DNA of 64,000 nucleotides from an uncultured Neisseriaceae bacterium (GCA_946481965.1 CAMLPN010000002.1:1-64000); one strand, 5' to 3'; positions 10,288 to 19,965 are shown, counted from the stretch's first letter. The notes: generated by a model from the letters alone, not told the origin. Numbers and translations are program-made.

Positions 10288-10644
10288 TTAATCTGGTTTT
10301 TGCACAGCCGTTATTTTAATTTCTACTTTCCATTGCGGATTGGCTAAAGCTGCCTGTACGCAGGCACGTGCAGGCGCCCGACCGGGAGTAATCCAGGCAT
10401 CCCACGCTTGATTCATACCAGCATAATCCTGCATGTTGGCCAGATAAATGGTAGCTTCACAAATATGCTGTTTATCACTATTGCAGGCGTGCAGAATTTT
10501 ATCTATTTGTGCCAGTACATTGGTAGTTTGAGCAGAAATCTCAGCATTTTCATTAGTAGGTACTTGTCCTGCCAGAAAAATTAATCCATTAGTAATGGTT
10601 GCTTCAGCAAAACGGTTACTACTCTGATAAAATTCGATACTCAT
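10288..10644 (-). CDS. RidA/YjgF-family enamine/imine deaminase
   Basis: 118 aa, the usual size of the trimeric RidA fold. RidA proteins hydrolyse reactive 2-aminoacrylate and related enamines made by PLP enzymes. Recognisable are FLAGQVPTN near residue 24, LAQIDKILHACNSDK, and the C-terminal APARACVQAALANPQWKVEI, which contains the substrate-binding Arg. AGGGAG lies upstream on the minus strand. It is convergent with argJ. The exact subgroup (RidA versus Rid4-7) cannot be settled by eye. Confidence 0.9.
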   Translation of the reverse strand: MSIEFYQSSNRFAEATITNGLIFLAGQVPTNENAEISAQTTNVLAQIDKILHACNSDKQHICEATIYLANMQDYAGMNQAWDAWITPGRAPARACVQAALANPQWKVEIKITAVQKPD

Positions 10645-10714
10645 GTTTACATATCTCCCTTTATGTTAATTCAGTAATGGTATCACAGCATTAAAAGCCT
10701 GATCGAGTAAGGTA

Positions 10715-11203
10715 ATGAGTAAAATAAAATATCCAGTAACAACGGCAATAAGATTTCTGCGTGAGCATGAAGTGATATTTGATCCAAAGGAATATCCTTA
10801 CGCTGAACATGGCGGTACAGCCCGTTCTGCGGCATGTCTTGGCGTGGATGAACATGCAGTTATCAAAACAATTGTTTTGCAAAATGAACATAAACAAGGT
10901 TTGATAGTGTTAATGCATGGAGATAAACAAATCTCAACGCGCAAACTGGCGCGTGATTTGAATATGAAACATATTGAACCGGCCAGTCCACAGCAGGCAA
11001 ATAAATGGACAGGCTATCTGGTAGGCGGTACCAGTCCGTTTGGTAATAAAGCCAGCTTACCTGTTTATGTGGAAGAAAGTATTTATACTTTGCCACTGAT
11101 TTATATCAATGGAGGTAAGCGCGGTTTTTTAGTGGCTATCCATCCCTCTGATCTGGCTTGTTTGCAACCACAATCTGTCCATGTAGCTACAGACAATAAT
11201 TAG
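10715..11203 (+). CDS. ybaK: YbaK/EbsC-type Cys-tRNA(Pro) deacylase
   Basis: 162 aa. YbaK clears cysteine from mischarged tRNA-Pro in trans, acting with prolyl-tRNA synthetase. Features: TTAIRFLREHEVIFDPKEYPY at the N-terminus, the catalytic Lys in EHAVIKTIVL, DKQISTRKLARDLNMK, and the conserved VGGTSPFGNKASLPVYVEES loop followed by INGGKRGFLVAIHP. The start codon ATG is 70 bases from the divergent ridA start, so the two promoters share the gap 10645-10714. Confidence 0.92.
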   Translation: MSKIKYPVTTAIRFLREHEVIFDPKEYPYAEHGGTARSAACLGVDEHAVIKTIVLQNEHKQGLIVLMHGDKQISTRKLARDLNMKHIEPASPQQANKWTGYLVGGTSPFGNKASLPVYVEESIYTLPLIYINGGKRGFLVAIHPSDLACLQPQSVHVATDNN

Positions 11204-11290
11204 TATGATATAAATTTATGATTGAGCACGAAGCAGCTGCAACCACATTAGATTTATTAAATAAGTGTTTAGTATCGATTAGCAGTCAAA

Positions 11291-11326
11291 AATTTAGCCC
11301 TGATTTATTGTAAATAGGGCTAAATT
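11291..11326. terminator. bidirectional terminator between ybaK and namA
   Basis: Perfect 11-bp inverted repeat AATTTAGCCCT / AGGGCTAAATT around a 14-base loop, between two converging genes. On the minus strand the stem runs into TTTTT; on the plus strand into TTCTTATT. Confidence 0.85.
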
Positions 11327-11336
11327 CTTATTATGT

Positions 11337-12368
11337 TCACTGCCCGCGCTGATAAGCAGCATTAAATGGCTGATACTGATGGTCATGCAGTTCCTTAGCT
11401 GCGTCAGCAAGCCAGTTAATATTTCTGAGTAATACACGACCTTCCATAATTAAATCTGCTTGCTGGTTTTGCAAAATATATTCAGCCAGAGTCGGACTGG
11501 TTAATAGACCAACTGTAGCGACAGGAATATCTACAGCCTGTTTAATCGCAGTAGCAAATGGAGTCTGGTAACCTCCATGTATGGGCAGGTCGGGCGCTTT
11601 GTCCAGCAATCCGCCGGTGGAAACATCAATCACATCAATTCCATCACGTTTAAGCCACTGGCAAATTTGTATCCAGTCTTCCATACTATTTTGCTGACCA
11701 CTGTGATCATAATCAGTTAGAGATAAGCGTACCCATAAACTACCGGAAAATATGGCTCGAATCTCCGTCGTAATTTCCTGCAAGAGTCGGTAGCGATTGA
11801 GCAATGAACCGCCATACTTATCCTGACGCTGATTCGTTAATGGAGAGAGAAACTGATTAATTAAATAACCATGTGCAGCATGTATTTCAATGACATCTAC
11901 GTCAGCCTGTTGAGCCCTTTCTGCCGCCTTAACAAAATCATCTTTAACTTGTTTGATTTCATCTATATCTAGGGCTTTGGGTAGGGATGAAGTATTGTTA
12001 AAAGCAATCGCACTTGGGGCAACCGGTGGTTGAGCATCTTCAGCTTTACGACCAGCATGGGCCAGTTGTACACCGACTTTACTGCCCAGATAATGTAGGG
12101 AAGAGACCAGTTCGGTAAATTTTTCTGCTTGTGAATCATTCCATAATCCTAAATCATGGTTAGTAATCCGTCCACATGGCTGCGCAGCAGTAGCCTCGAT
12201 GATGATCAAACCAACATTGGCAATGGCGCGAGCACCGTAATGAGCAAAATGAAACGGGGTAATCATTCCATCTTTTTCTTTTACTTCATACATACACATA
12301 GGTGACATGACTACACGGTTTTTCAAACTGAGCTTACCGATATTGATTGGTGATAATAATAAAGACAT
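11337..12368 (-). CDS. namA: NADPH dehydrogenase NamA/YqjM, old yellow enzyme family
   Basis: 343 aa FMN-dependent ene-reductase that reduces activated C=C bonds and nitro compounds with NADPH. The YqjM-type signature MSPMCMY (Cys and Tyr over the flavin) is near residue 21. QLAHAGRKA, EIHAAHGYLINQFLSPLTN (the His pair that anchors the substrate), QRQDKYGGSLLNRYR and VGLLTSP follow in family order. A phosphate-binding MEGRVLL lies near the C-terminus. Physiological substrate unknown. It is a single gene with its own terminator at 11291. Confidence 0.92.
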   Translation of the reverse strand: MSLLLSPINIGKLSLKNRVVMSPMCMYEVKEKDGMITPFHFAHYGARAIANVGLIIIEATAAQPCGRITNHDLGLWNDSQAEKFTELVSSLHYLGSKVGVQLAHAGRKAEDAQPPVAPSAIAFNNTSSLPKALDIDEIKQVKDDFVKAAERAQQADVDVIEIHAAHGYLINQFLSPLTNQRQDKYGGSLLNRYRLLQEITTEIRAIFSGSLWVRLSLTDYDHSGQQNSMEDWIQICQWLKRDGIDVIDVSTGGLLDKAPDLPIHGGYQTPFATAIKQAVDIPVATVGLLTSPTLAEYILQNQQADLIMEGRVLLRNINWLADAAKELHDHQYQPFNAAYQRGQ

Positions 12369-12837
12369 GAAACTGACTCCTGTTCTGTGACCGTTATAAT
12401 AAATTTATCGTTAAGCTGATTATAGGTTGCCATTGCTCATTTTGAATATGGTAATCTGGTAAAACTTGCAATAAATAAGTTATATAAATAAATGCGATTA
12501 ATTTCCTGATTGATTAGTGGATCAAAACGTATGTATTTAATATATAACTTGTTAAGATTTTTGCTGTGCAGATAATTTTAATATTGTGATGGATACAAGT
12601 ACTGAGGTTTTGCTTTCAATAATTACTTGAACTGATTTTTTTAATGTGTGGAACAGATTAAGCAGAGAAGTTAAGACATTTTTAAAAACTCTTTAAGCTG
12701 AAAATAATTCTGGAAGAAACAGTAACTATCAAATGCAAAGATTAACGATGGAGAAACTACATATATAGTATGTGGCGTTGTTATAAAGAGAGATAGTACG
12801 AATTCTCCAAAATTGGATAGCTATCTCTTATAAATAG
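12369..12837. other. intergenic region, nothing recognised
   Basis: About 470 AT-rich bases between two minus-strand genes. I see no reading frame of coding character, RNA gene or repeat. It must contain the namA promoter, but no hexamer pair stands out. Confidence 0.5.
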
Positions 12838-13905
12838 TTATCTGAAATGAATTTCCACACCTTCTTTTTTATATATATGGTTTACATCATCTGCATTCGG
12901 TAGTGTTTCGCCAAAATAAACCTGATTAGATAATTTGTGCTTGAATATTGCATGGATCTGGTTAAAGGCTCCAATAGCAGTAAGATGAGATTGACCTTTG
13001 GGGTCGGTAATGGATAGAGTAGATGTGATTGGGCGATTAGTCGTATCTAAACCGGTAATATTGATTAATATGCGATGCTCATCACCGTTACCCGGACTAT
13101 ATAATAGTTTCTGGCGCAATGATTTAAAACGTTTAGCTGATATCAAATACCAGAAGCCACTTTGGATTAATACATAGAAAAGTCTGTTAGCCATATTACT
13201 GTTAAAACCAATGCGCGTAGATACTGATTTGGCTTTGGTTAATAGTGGCAATGTTAGTTGATCAGGAGTATCAAAACGATATACCAGAAAACGTTTGCTT
13301 TCTGAAAAATTCACTAGTCTGCTGTCTGTAAATGGCCTACAAGTTTGCGTATGTCCATCGGCAATGACCTCAAATGGAATCAGCATTCTGTCCATATACT
13401 CTACCGAATTGATTCCAGCTTTATCCTGCATTGAATACAGAATATTGATATCAATACTATCTATCTGATTAAATTTAACTGTATGCTGAATGATCGTGCT
13501 GGCAGCTACGCCTGCCATCCATGAGGAAGAAAATATGATGGGTGCATGCAGCTGACTGAAAAGATGTGTAGAGGTGATTGCGGTTTTTAATTTATCTGTC
13601 CAGCGAGTGATATCTAAATAAGCAATTTTATTTTCGATGGCAAAATGTAACACGCAGTTATCGGGATCATTGGCTAATGTCACGATTAATTGTGGTCGGA
13701 TATGGTCAGGCAGCTGTGGTGTATTGATATCAAATTGTATTGCAGATGCATCAGGTAAAGTGGCTGCAAATGCTGTGGCTGTATGTATGTTGCGACCACC
13801 AATAATAATATGCATATTTGGATAGTATTGGTTTAATAGTGCAGCTACCTGTTGGCCAACTACTCCATAACCTCCGATTAATAACACAGACAACTGATTG
13901 TTCAT
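12838..13905 (-). CDS. saccharopine-dehydrogenase-like NAD(P)-binding oxidoreductase
   Basis: 355 aa. The N-terminus is a Rossmann fold: VLLIGGYGVVGQQVAALL (GxGxxG-type loop, residues 8-25), then IIIGGRN closing the second strand. The overall form matches saccharopine dehydrogenase-like or trans-acting enoyl reductase proteins. The substrate is not deducible. It is divergently transcribed from a TetR regulator, with two palindromes between them; a regulator of this type usually controls such a neighbour. Confidence 0.7.
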   Translation of the reverse strand: MNNQLSVLLIGGYGVVGQQVAALLNQYYPNMHIIIGGRNIHTATAFAATLPDASAIQFDINTPQLPDHIRPQLIVTLANDPDNCVLHFAIENKIAYLDITRWTDKLKTAITSTHLFSQLHAPIIFSSSWMAGVAASTIIQHTVKFNQIDSIDINILYSMQDKAGINSVEYMDRMLIPFEVIADGHTQTCRPFTDSRLVNFSESKRFLVYRFDTPDQLTLPLLTKAKSVSTRIGFNSNMANRLFYVLIQSGFWYLISAKRFKSLRQKLLYSPGNGDEHRILINITGLDTTNRPITSTLSITDPKGQSHLTAIGAFNQIHAIFKHKLSNQVYFGETLPNADDVNHIYKKEGVEIHFR

Positions 13906-13920
13906 AAGTTCTTTCTATTT

Positions 13921-13936
13921 TAGGTTGATTGACCTA
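13921..13936. promoter_or_regulatory. candidate TetR operator 1
   Basis: Near-palindrome TAGGTTGATTGACCTA, 16 bp, placed just upstream of the oxidoreductase start. It matches operator 2 at 13 of 16 positions. Confidence 0.65.
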
Positions 13937-13961
13937 AAATAATATACTATGTAATTTAAAT

Positions 13962-13977
13962 TTGGTCAATTGACCTA
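13962..13977. promoter_or_regulatory. candidate TetR operator 2
   Basis: TTGGTCAATTGACCTA with a perfect 12-bp core palindrome GGTCAATTGACC, ending 11 bases before the regulator's first ATG. Centre-to-centre distance to operator 1 is 41 bp, close to four helical turns. The regulator would block both divergent promoters. Confidence 0.7.
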
Positions 13978-13988
13978 TTTTATGAAAT

Positions 13989-14567
13989 ATGATGATGACT
14001 AAAATTTCTCCAAAAAAAGAACAAATACTGACTACCTCTGCACATTTACTGGCGACAAAAGGAGGGGTAAATTTCAGTATGCGTACAGTAGCAGAAGAAA
14101 TGGGAATGCGATTAAGTAATCTGCAATATTATTTTCCTACACTGGAAAAACTCTTCACTGCGCTGGTGGAAAATATTTTGCTACTGGTTGAAAGAAAAAT
14201 AACTTCTGCACTAAAAAGTGATGCGGAGCCAATGAAAATACTGATAGATATCGTTTGTTCGGAGCTTGATGATGTATACAACTGTCAGTTAATGTGGGAG
14301 ATCTGGGCATTGTCTGAGCGAACAGAGGAAGCTCATCAGGCCATTGCTCTGTTTTATCAGGAATACATAAAAAAAATAGCTACTTTAATCCATATACAGA
14401 ACCCTACATTAAATAGCGACAACATACAGCGCCGTGCATTAATTATTGTTAGTTTGCTTGAAGGTGTATGGGTGGTAATAGGGAAAAAAAGGCCAAATAT
14501 AGAGCTGGATAAAATTAAGGCAGATTTACAGCACACTATTGATTTAATTATTAATAGTTCCTGCTAA
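13989..14567 (+). CDS. TetR/AcrR-family transcriptional regulator
   Basis: 192 aa. The N-terminal TetR helix-turn-helix covers about residues 9-55 (KKEQILTTSAHLLATKGG, MRTVAEEMGMRLSNLQYYFP), with the usual NLQYYFPT recognition-helix end. The all-helical C-terminal ligand domain is not assignable. Three consecutive ATGs (13989, 13992, 13995) leave the exact start open, and no clear Shine-Dalgarno is seen. It is divergent from the oxidoreductase at 12838, with paired operators in the 83-base gap, so autoregulation and control of that gene are likely. Confidence 0.85.
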   Translation: MMMTKISPKKEQILTTSAHLLATKGGVNFSMRTVAEEMGMRLSNLQYYFPTLEKLFTALVENILLLVERKITSALKSDAEPMKILIDIVCSELDDVYNCQLMWEIWALSERTEEAHQAIALFYQEYIKKIATLIHIQNPTLNSDNIQRRALIIVSLLEGVWVVIGKKRPNIELDKIKADLQHTIDLIINSSC

Positions 14568-15024
14568 CCATGCATATTTTCAAAAAAATTAATTTAGCAG
14601 TCGTTCAAAAAAAGTATTGCCGGTTTTTTTGTCAGATTAATTCTGATAAAGGCTGCCTGAGCAAGAACATCTAGCAATACTCTATTTGCCAGCAGTAATA
14701 CTTTGTATTAACTTTTTTTGCTGGTGCATATTCCCGCAGATAATAAAGGTCAACTATAAATAAGCATGTTGAGGTAACAAAGCAGTTTGTTGACATGATT
14801 ACGACAACAGGAATGGCTGGAGTTTTGCCTGCTGCTTGTCTAAATAACACAATCAATAGCCGAGGATCTCTGACAGTGGCTAAATCAGTTATTTACTTTT
14901 TTTGTGCAAACCAGTCGGCAAAGCCTTTGTGATTTTGAGATCAACAATAGAATTGATTATTCAGAGCTATTTTTGTCATAAAAATTTGTTCATTTCAAAT
15001 ACAATAATTTATGGCTTGTTGATC
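14568..15024. other. intergenic region with a long-armed inverted repeat
   Basis: No intact gene. The minus strand contains a short protein-like tail, HKGFADWFAQKK followed by TAA (about 14895-14935), which could be the end of a lost gene. The 14-bp inverted repeat 14934-14947 / 15016-15029 is listed separately. Confidence 0.45.
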
Positions 15025-15029
15025 TCAAA
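14934..15029. repeat. 14-bp inverted repeat flanking 68 bases
   Basis: TTTGAGATCAACAA at 14934-14947 and its exact complement TTGTTGATCTCAAA at 15016-15029. The right arm overlaps the stop codon of the methyltransferase gene. It could be a small hairpin with a large loop, or the ends of a tiny inserted element. No target duplication was identified. Confidence 0.5.
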
Positions 15030-16176
15030 GTTTATGACACATGTCCCTTTGACTAAATCCAAGCCAATCTACAGCAATATTTTTTCCAAATGCGATAACT
15101 TTAAATAGCTCACCCATCTCATGTGGAGCTAAAAGTGTCTGACAGGCTGTCGCTGCTTGAATATAAGGAGTTTCTTGTGGCTCACCTGTTTGTTCAAGGA
15201 GTCGGGTAATGCCTAAATTGAGCAGGAATGATGCCTGAGTTGTATAGCCAATTAAATCCAGTCCATTATTGATGGCTGCGTCGGCAATGGTGGTGAAATT
15301 AACGTGGGTAGTCAGATCGGTTAAACCGGGATAGAAGAAAACGTCATGAATCACATGATGGCGATAGTGGCCGATCAAGGTTCCCTGTTGTCGCTGTGGG
15401 TGGTAATACTGAGCAGCATCGAATCCGTAATCTATCCAAATCATAGCACCGCGTTGCAGTTTCTGCGCCAATGTGGCAATGAAAGCCTGTTGCTGTGGAT
15501 GCAGTTCAGATTGGTATGGGGAATTGGTTTCGGGAAAAAGTTCTGAAATTTGCTGACGTATATATTGATTAGTAACTGTTTTTTTTTGCCAGTCGAATTT
15601 ATTTTCCTGCCAGCATACGCCCATTTCGGTTATTTCTGATTTATTACGTTGATACACCGGTACCGGTATTGCATCCAATACTTCATTACCTAATAGTATT
15701 CCATCAAAATTGTCGGGTAGTTCAGATAAATGGGTAATTTTGTGTGCCAGATGAGGAGCATGACGATGAATTGTATGCTGTTGACGACTTCTTAAATTTG
15801 CAGAAAGCTCAATTATATAATATTGATTAATTAAATTTTCTGGCAAAGCATTTAATAAGGTAATCGCTAACTGACCGTTACCTGCACCAAATTCATAAAT
15901 GTTGCCTGCTGTTTGTGGTAACAACTCTGATAACTGTTTTGCCAGTGTTTGGCCGAATAATGAACTCAATTCTGGTGCGGTAATGAAGTCCCCATTTGGC
16001 CCAAATTTCCGCGAGTTACTGGCATAGTAGCCATATTCAGGCGTATACAGTACTAACTGCATGTAATCTGTGAATGATATCCAGTTATTATTTTGTAAAA
16101 TCTGCTGTTTTATAAGTGAGGTAAGTGCTTGACTACTGCTTAGTGCGCAGGTGTCTGGAATGGGTAGGTTATCCAT
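15025..16176 (-). CDS. SAM-dependent methyltransferase, MidA/NDUFAF7 family
   Basis: 383 aa. This family (DUF185) includes the mitochondrial arginine methyltransferase NDUFAF7 that assists complex I assembly. Family marks: YYASNSRKFGPNGDFITAPE (residues 51-70), FGQTLAKQL, the SAM-binding strand-loop NIYEFGAGNGQLAITLL, LLGNEVLDAIPV, and WIDYGFDAAQYYHPQR with TLIGHYRHH. The end is GFSQRDMCHKL. No nuo genes are near. Bacterial targets are not established, so the substrate is left open. Confidence 0.85.
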   Translation of the reverse strand: MDNLPIPDTCALSSSQALTSLIKQQILQNNNWISFTDYMQLVLYTPEYGYYASNSRKFGPNGDFITAPELSSLFGQTLAKQLSELLPQTAGNIYEFGAGNGQLAITLLNALPENLINQYYIIELSANLRSRQQHTIHRHAPHLAHKITHLSELPDNFDGILLGNEVLDAIPVPVYQRNKSEITEMGVCWQENKFDWQKKTVTNQYIRQQISELFPETNSPYQSELHPQQQAFIATLAQKLQRGAMIWIDYGFDAAQYYHPQRQQGTLIGHYRHHVIHDVFFYPGLTDLTTHVNFTTIADAAINNGLDLIGYTTQASFLLNLGITRLLEQTGEPQETPYIQAATACQTLLAPHEMGELFKVIAFGKNIAVDWLGFSQRDMCHKL

Positions 16177-16364
16177 ACAAGGGTAAATTAAATGTAAAGA
16201 GAATTTTATTATAAACCCGACTATATGGTGTTGCCTAAGATAACAAAAAATATGACAAATCTAAAAGCAAGTGAAATGCTAAATAAAATACTAATTATTT
16301 GAAAAAAATAAATATTTATTATTTTTATTTAACAGAGATAGGGATAAAAAATACCTAATTCGCA

Positions 16365-16394
16365 TTGACCGTATAAGAAAATTTGCTTTATAGT
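16365..16394 (+). promoter_or_regulatory. promoter of the dcw cluster (Pmra)
   Basis: TTGACC (16365-16370), an 18-base spacer and TATAGT (16389-16394), about 70 bases before mraZ. The first MraZ box overlaps the -10 element. Confidence 0.75.
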
Positions 16395-16430
16395 GTGAAT
16401 AAGTGTGTAAAAGTGTGGCAAAGTGGGGGA
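16392..16430 (+). promoter_or_regulatory. MraZ operator: four 10-bp-spaced boxes
   Basis: AGTGTG, AGTGTG, AGTGTG and AGTGGG begin at 16392, 16402, 16412 and 16422, an exact 10-bp period, each but the first preceded by A. This resembles the direct repeats that MraZ binds in other bacteria (AAAGTGK in Mycoplasma, TGGG-type in E. coli). Position on and just after the -10 box predicts autorepression of the whole cluster. Confidence 0.82.
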
Positions 16431-16461
16431 TAATCCCTGTTTTTAGAATCGGAGCTAATCA

Positions 16462-16917
16462 GTGTTTGGTGGCGCGTACGAATTAAGCATAGATAGCAAA
16501 GGAAGGCTGGCTATACCTGCCAAATTCCGCGATCTGCTTGCGCGTCATTTTAGTCCGGTATTGGTTGCTACACTGGAAAGACGGACGCATCTGCTTCTTT
16601 ATCCTGAGTCTTACTGGCGGACGGTCGAAGAGCAGTTGCTACAGTTGCCTGTAGCGGGAAATAAAGTTTTACAGGCATATCAAAATTTGCTTTTGCACAA
16701 TGCAGATACTATGGAATTAGATAGTGCCGGTCGAGTACTTTTACCCGGACATCTGCGTCGCTTGGTAAATTTTGAACGAGAAGTTTATGTGGTAGGCCGT
16801 GCTAATCGCATTGAGGTGTGGGGCAGGGCACTTTGGGAAGAGCAAAATAATGCAGCGCTTGATATGGATGAAGATATGCTGGCTGCGGAGCTAGGTAAAA
16901 CTCAACTGCAATTATGA
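16462..16917 (+). CDS. mraZ: transcriptional regulator MraZ
   Basis: 151 aa, first gene of the dcw cluster. Two AbrB-like DNA-binding swapped-hairpin domains are visible: [15 protein letters not shown] (about 10-24) and [15 protein letters not shown] (about 84-98). The start is GTG ([11 protein letters not shown]), with CGGAG 9 bases upstream. It acts as a ring-shaped oligomer that represses its own operon, consistent with the boxes at 16392-16430. Its stop overlaps the rsmH start by four bases (ATGA). Confidence 0.95.
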   Translation: MFGGAYELSIDSKGRLAIPAKFRDLLARHFSPVLVATLERRTHLLLYPESYWRTVEEQLLQLPVAGNKVLQAYQNLLLHNADTMELDSAGRVLLPGHLRRLVNFEREVYVVGRANRIEVWGRALWEEQNNAALDMDEDMLAAELGKTQLQL

Positions 16918-17858
16918 GTGAATTGATTAGTAATAGTGGTCATATTACTGTTTTGCTACATGAAGCAGTAAGTGGTCTGAATATTCAGCCAGCCGGAATA
17001 TATGTAGATGGTACGTTTGGTCGGGGCGGTCATTCGCGGTTGATTTTATCAAAGTTGGGTGCTGAAGGCCGCTTAATTGTGTTTGATAAAGATCCTCAGG
17101 CTATTGCGGTTGCCTCTGAACTGGCTAAGCAGGATCAGCGAGTACAGGTAGTACATAACGGCTTTGCTACTTTGAAAAGTGAACTGAATAAGCTGGGTGT
17201 GTCTGGTATAAATGGTGCTTTGTTTGATTTGGGTGTTTCTTCTCCGCAGATTGATGAAGTTGAACGTGGTTTTAGTTTCCGTTTTAATGCACCACTGGAT
17301 ATGCGTATGGATCCTACCCGAGGGAGCTCGGCCGCAGAATGGCTGGCACGGGCTGAAGAGCAGGAAATATACGAGGTAATTAAAAATTATGGTGAAGAGC
17401 GGTTTAGTCGTCAGATTGCGCGGGCAATCACTAAACAACGACAGGAAGTACCGATTACCACAACCGGCCAGTTGGCGCGTCTCGTGGCACAAGTCGTCCA
17501 TACTCGCGAGCGCAACCAAGATCCGGCAACACGCACCTTCCAGGCCATTCGCATCTTTATTAACCGTGAACTGGAAGAAATAACGGAAGTTTTACCACAG
17601 GTGATGGGTCATCTGTTGTTAGGAGGGCGCTTAGCAGTGATTTCTTTTCATTCACTGGAAGACCGTATTGTGAAACGGTTTATGCAACAGCATAGTAAAC
17701 CTGCACCATTGCCACGCTGGGCAGTTGTGAAAGAGGCTGAGCGAGAAATACCACCGTTGAAATTAATAGGAAAGGCACAAAAACCTAGTGCTGCTGAAAT
17801 TGCTGTAAATCCGCGTTCTCGTTCTGCAGTATTGCGGATTGCTGAGCGCAGCCATTGA
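16914..17858 (+). CDS. rsmH: 16S rRNA m4C1402 methyltransferase RsmH
   Basis: 314 aa. N4-methylates C1402 in the decoding centre of 16S rRNA. Opens with [13 protein letters not shown] and the SAM loop [16 protein letters not shown] (about 31-46). [19 protein letters not shown] and LDMRMDP follow, then [20 protein letters not shown] near residue 240 and a basic C-terminal end. Translationally coupled to mraZ by the ATGA overlap. Confidence 0.96.
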   Translation: MSELISNSGHITVLLHEAVSGLNIQPAGIYVDGTFGRGGHSRLILSKLGAEGRLIVFDKDPQAIAVASELAKQDQRVQVVHNGFATLKSELNKLGVSGINGALFDLGVSSPQIDEVERGFSFRFNAPLDMRMDPTRGSSAAEWLARAEEQEIYEVIKNYGEERFSRQIARAITKQRQEVPITTTGQLARLVAQVVHTRERNQDPATRTFQAIRIFINRELEEITEVLPQVMGHLLLGGRLAVISFHSLEDRIVKRFMQQHSKPAPLPRWAVVKEAEREIPPLKLIGKAQKPSAAEIAVNPRSRSAVLRIAERSH

Positions 17859-17871
17859 ATATTATTGGTTG

Positions 17872-18144
17872 ATGATGATGAATAAAGTCAACATTGTTTT
17901 GCTTTTACTGGTTTTTGCTACGGCATTTACTGTTGTTACTGTACAAGATAGATCACGTCAGTTTTTCATTGCGCTGGATAAGGCGCAAAAAGGGGAAAAA
18001 TTGTTAAATGAGGATTTCAGTCGTTTGAAGCTGGTACAGGCAAAATTGGCTAATCATCAAATGATTCAAGATTCTGCTACCAGTCAAAGCATGCATTTGC
18101 CAACTTTGACAGATACGAAAATGCTGGAATCAATGCGACCATAA
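17872..18144 (+). CDS. ftsL: cell division protein FtsL
   Basis: 90 aa bitopic membrane protein of the FtsQLB complex that activates septal wall synthesis. Short cytoplasmic tail (MMMNK), one membrane helix (VNIVLLLLVFATAFTVVTV, about 6-24), then a helical periplasmic part (QFFIALDKAQKGEKLLNEDF) suited to a coiled coil with FtsB. I start at the ATG cluster 17872-17878; a TTG at 17839 is possible but would overlap rsmH by 20 bases. Identity rests on topology and the fixed position between rsmH and ftsI. Confidence 0.88.
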   Translation: MMMNKVNIVLLLLVFATAFTVVTVQDRSRQFFIALDKAQKGEKLLNEDFSRLKLVQAKLANHQMIQDSATSQSMHLPTLTDTKMLESMRP

Positions 18145-18215
18145 ATATAATGGGTTGCGTATACTGAAAATATTGGAAATAGTTATAAGTAACTGTTTCC
18201 ATTAGTGGAATAACT

Positions 18216-19958
18216 ATGTTGATTAAGAATGATTACAAACCACGCATGGTATCTCGTGAAGTCAAGCAGGTTAAACCTGTTACGACTAATGGCAGAATTA
18301 CATTGGTATTAAGCAGTATTGCGCTGGCTTTTGCTATGCTAGTTGGTCGAGGCGTTTATTTGCAAACAGAAAAACATGATTTTCTGAAAGAACAGGGCGA
18401 TCAACGTTTTGTACGGACAGTTCCTCTAACGGCGAGTCGAGGCACCATTACCGATCGTACAGGTGCACCTTTAGCTATAAGTGCTCCAGCTGATTCTTTA
18501 TATGCCGTACCATCAGCCATGTCATCAATGCCAAGCGATGCTCAGATAGCGCAATTATCAGCATTGATAGATGTACCAGCATCGGTAATAAAGGATCGTT
18601 TGAGTCGTAATAAAGATTTTGTTTATTTAAAACGACAGCTTTCGTTGGAAACAGCTGAAAAAGTCGCAGCATTGAATATTAAAGGACTGGCTTTTCAACA
18701 GGAAACTAAACGCCATTATCCGATGGGCAAAATTTTTTCTCATATTATTGGTTTTACCAATATTGATGGTAAAGGTCAGGAAGGTCTGGAATTATCAAAT
18801 GAGAAAATTTTGCACGGAATTGATGGTGCTAAAGTGGTCTTACGTGATAATAAGGGTAATATAGTAGACAGTCTGGATTCTCCACGCAATCACCTGCCAC
18901 AAAATGGAGTGGATATGGTGTTGTCACTGGATCAGCGTATTCAGTCTATTGCTTATGAGTCTTTGCAGAAAGCTATGGCGCACCATCAGGCTGATGCCGG
19001 ATCAGTGGTCGTATTGGATGGGAAAACGGGGGAAATTTTGGCTCTGGTTAACTCTCCAGGCTATGATTCTAATAATCCGGGAGCATTCGATAGTGACGCG
19101 CGCCGTAACCGAGCATTGACTGATATGATTGAACCGGGTAGTGCGATGAAGCCATTTGCCATTGCGAAAGGCTTAGATAGCGGTAAAATTCGTGCCAGCA
19201 GTGGCTTTAATACTATGCCTTATAATATAGGTCCGGCTAGGGTTCGAGATACGCATAATTATCCTTATCTAGATGTACGTGGCATTATTCAAAAGTCATC
19301 TAATGTAGGAACAAGTAAAATTTCTGCGATGTTTACTCCTGAAGAAATGTATAACCTGTATACTTCTGTTGGTTTTGGACGTCGGATGAATTCCGGTTTT
19401 CCGGGTGAAACCCCTGGTGTGGTGCGTGACTGGCATAAATGGCGCCCTATTGAACAGGCTACTATGTCTTTTGGTTATGGAATACAAATGAGTCTGTTAC
19501 AGCTGGCTCGTGCTTATACTATCTTTACTAATGATGGCGTATTATTACCGATTAGTTTTCAGAAACTGACCGCTCACCCGGAAGGTGAACAGATCATCAA
19601 ACCGGAAACAGCCCGAACTGTACGACATATGATGACAGCGGTAACGCAGCCAGGAGGTACCGGTTTGCAAGGTGCTATCGAGGGTTATGATGTTGCTGCC
19701 AAAACGGGTACAGCTAGGATGCTGGTCAACGGCCAATACTCTGCCACTAAACATATGGCTACCTTTATTGGCTTTGCTCCAGCTGATAATCCACGAGTGA
19801 TCGTAGCCGTAAATATTCAGAATCCAACTGTTAACGGTTATTTTGGCGGTTCTGTTTCCGGCCCGGTATTTCGTGAGGTGATGGCCAATACGTTAAATGT
19901 GCTAGGAATAGCACCAACCAAGCCGGTAAAGGATAGATCGCAATTAGCCACTAGGTGA
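18216..19958 (+). CDS. ftsI: peptidoglycan D,D-transpeptidase FtsI (PBP2/PBP3)
   Basis: 580 aa class B penicillin-binding protein (penA in Neisseria) that cross-links septal peptidoglycan. One membrane helix at about 28-46 ([20 protein letters not shown]), then the dimerisation domain ([15 protein letters not shown]). The transpeptidase domain has all three motifs: S309-A-M-K312, S361-S-N363 and K496-T-G498. No obvious insertion at the beta-lactam resistance hot spot can be judged by eye. ATG at 18216 after a 71-base gap from ftsL. Confidence 0.96.
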   Translation: MLIKNDYKPRMVSREVKQVKPVTTNGRITLVLSSIALAFAMLVGRGVYLQTEKHDFLKEQGDQRFVRTVPLTASRGTITDRTGAPLAISAPADSLYAVPSAMSSMPSDAQIAQLSALIDVPASVIKDRLSRNKDFVYLKRQLSLETAEKVAALNIKGLAFQQETKRHYPMGKIFSHIIGFTNIDGKGQEGLELSNEKILHGIDGAKVVLRDNKGNIVDSLDSPRNHLPQNGVDMVLSLDQRIQSIAYESLQKAMAHHQADAGSVVVLDGKTGEILALVNSPGYDSNNPGAFDSDARRNRALTDMIEPGSAMKPFAIAKGLDSGKIRASSGFNTMPYNIGPARVRDTHNYPYLDVRGIIQKSSNVGTSKISAMFTPEEMYNLYTSVGFGRRMNSGFPGETPGVVRDWHKWRPIEQATMSFGYGIQMSLLQLARAYTIFTNDGVLLPISFQKLTAHPEGEQIIKPETARTVRHMMTAVTQPGGTGLQGAIEGYDVAAKTGTARMLVNGQYSATKHMATFIGFAPADNPRVIVAVNIQNPTVNGYFGGSVSGPVFREVMANTLNVLGIAPTKPVKDRSQLATR

Positions 19959-19965
19959 TAAAAAA

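Noticed and set aside
14671..14856. 61-residue minus-strand open frame
   Set aside because: No start signal and mixed composition; at most a fragment of a lost gene, so mentioned only in the intergenic entry.
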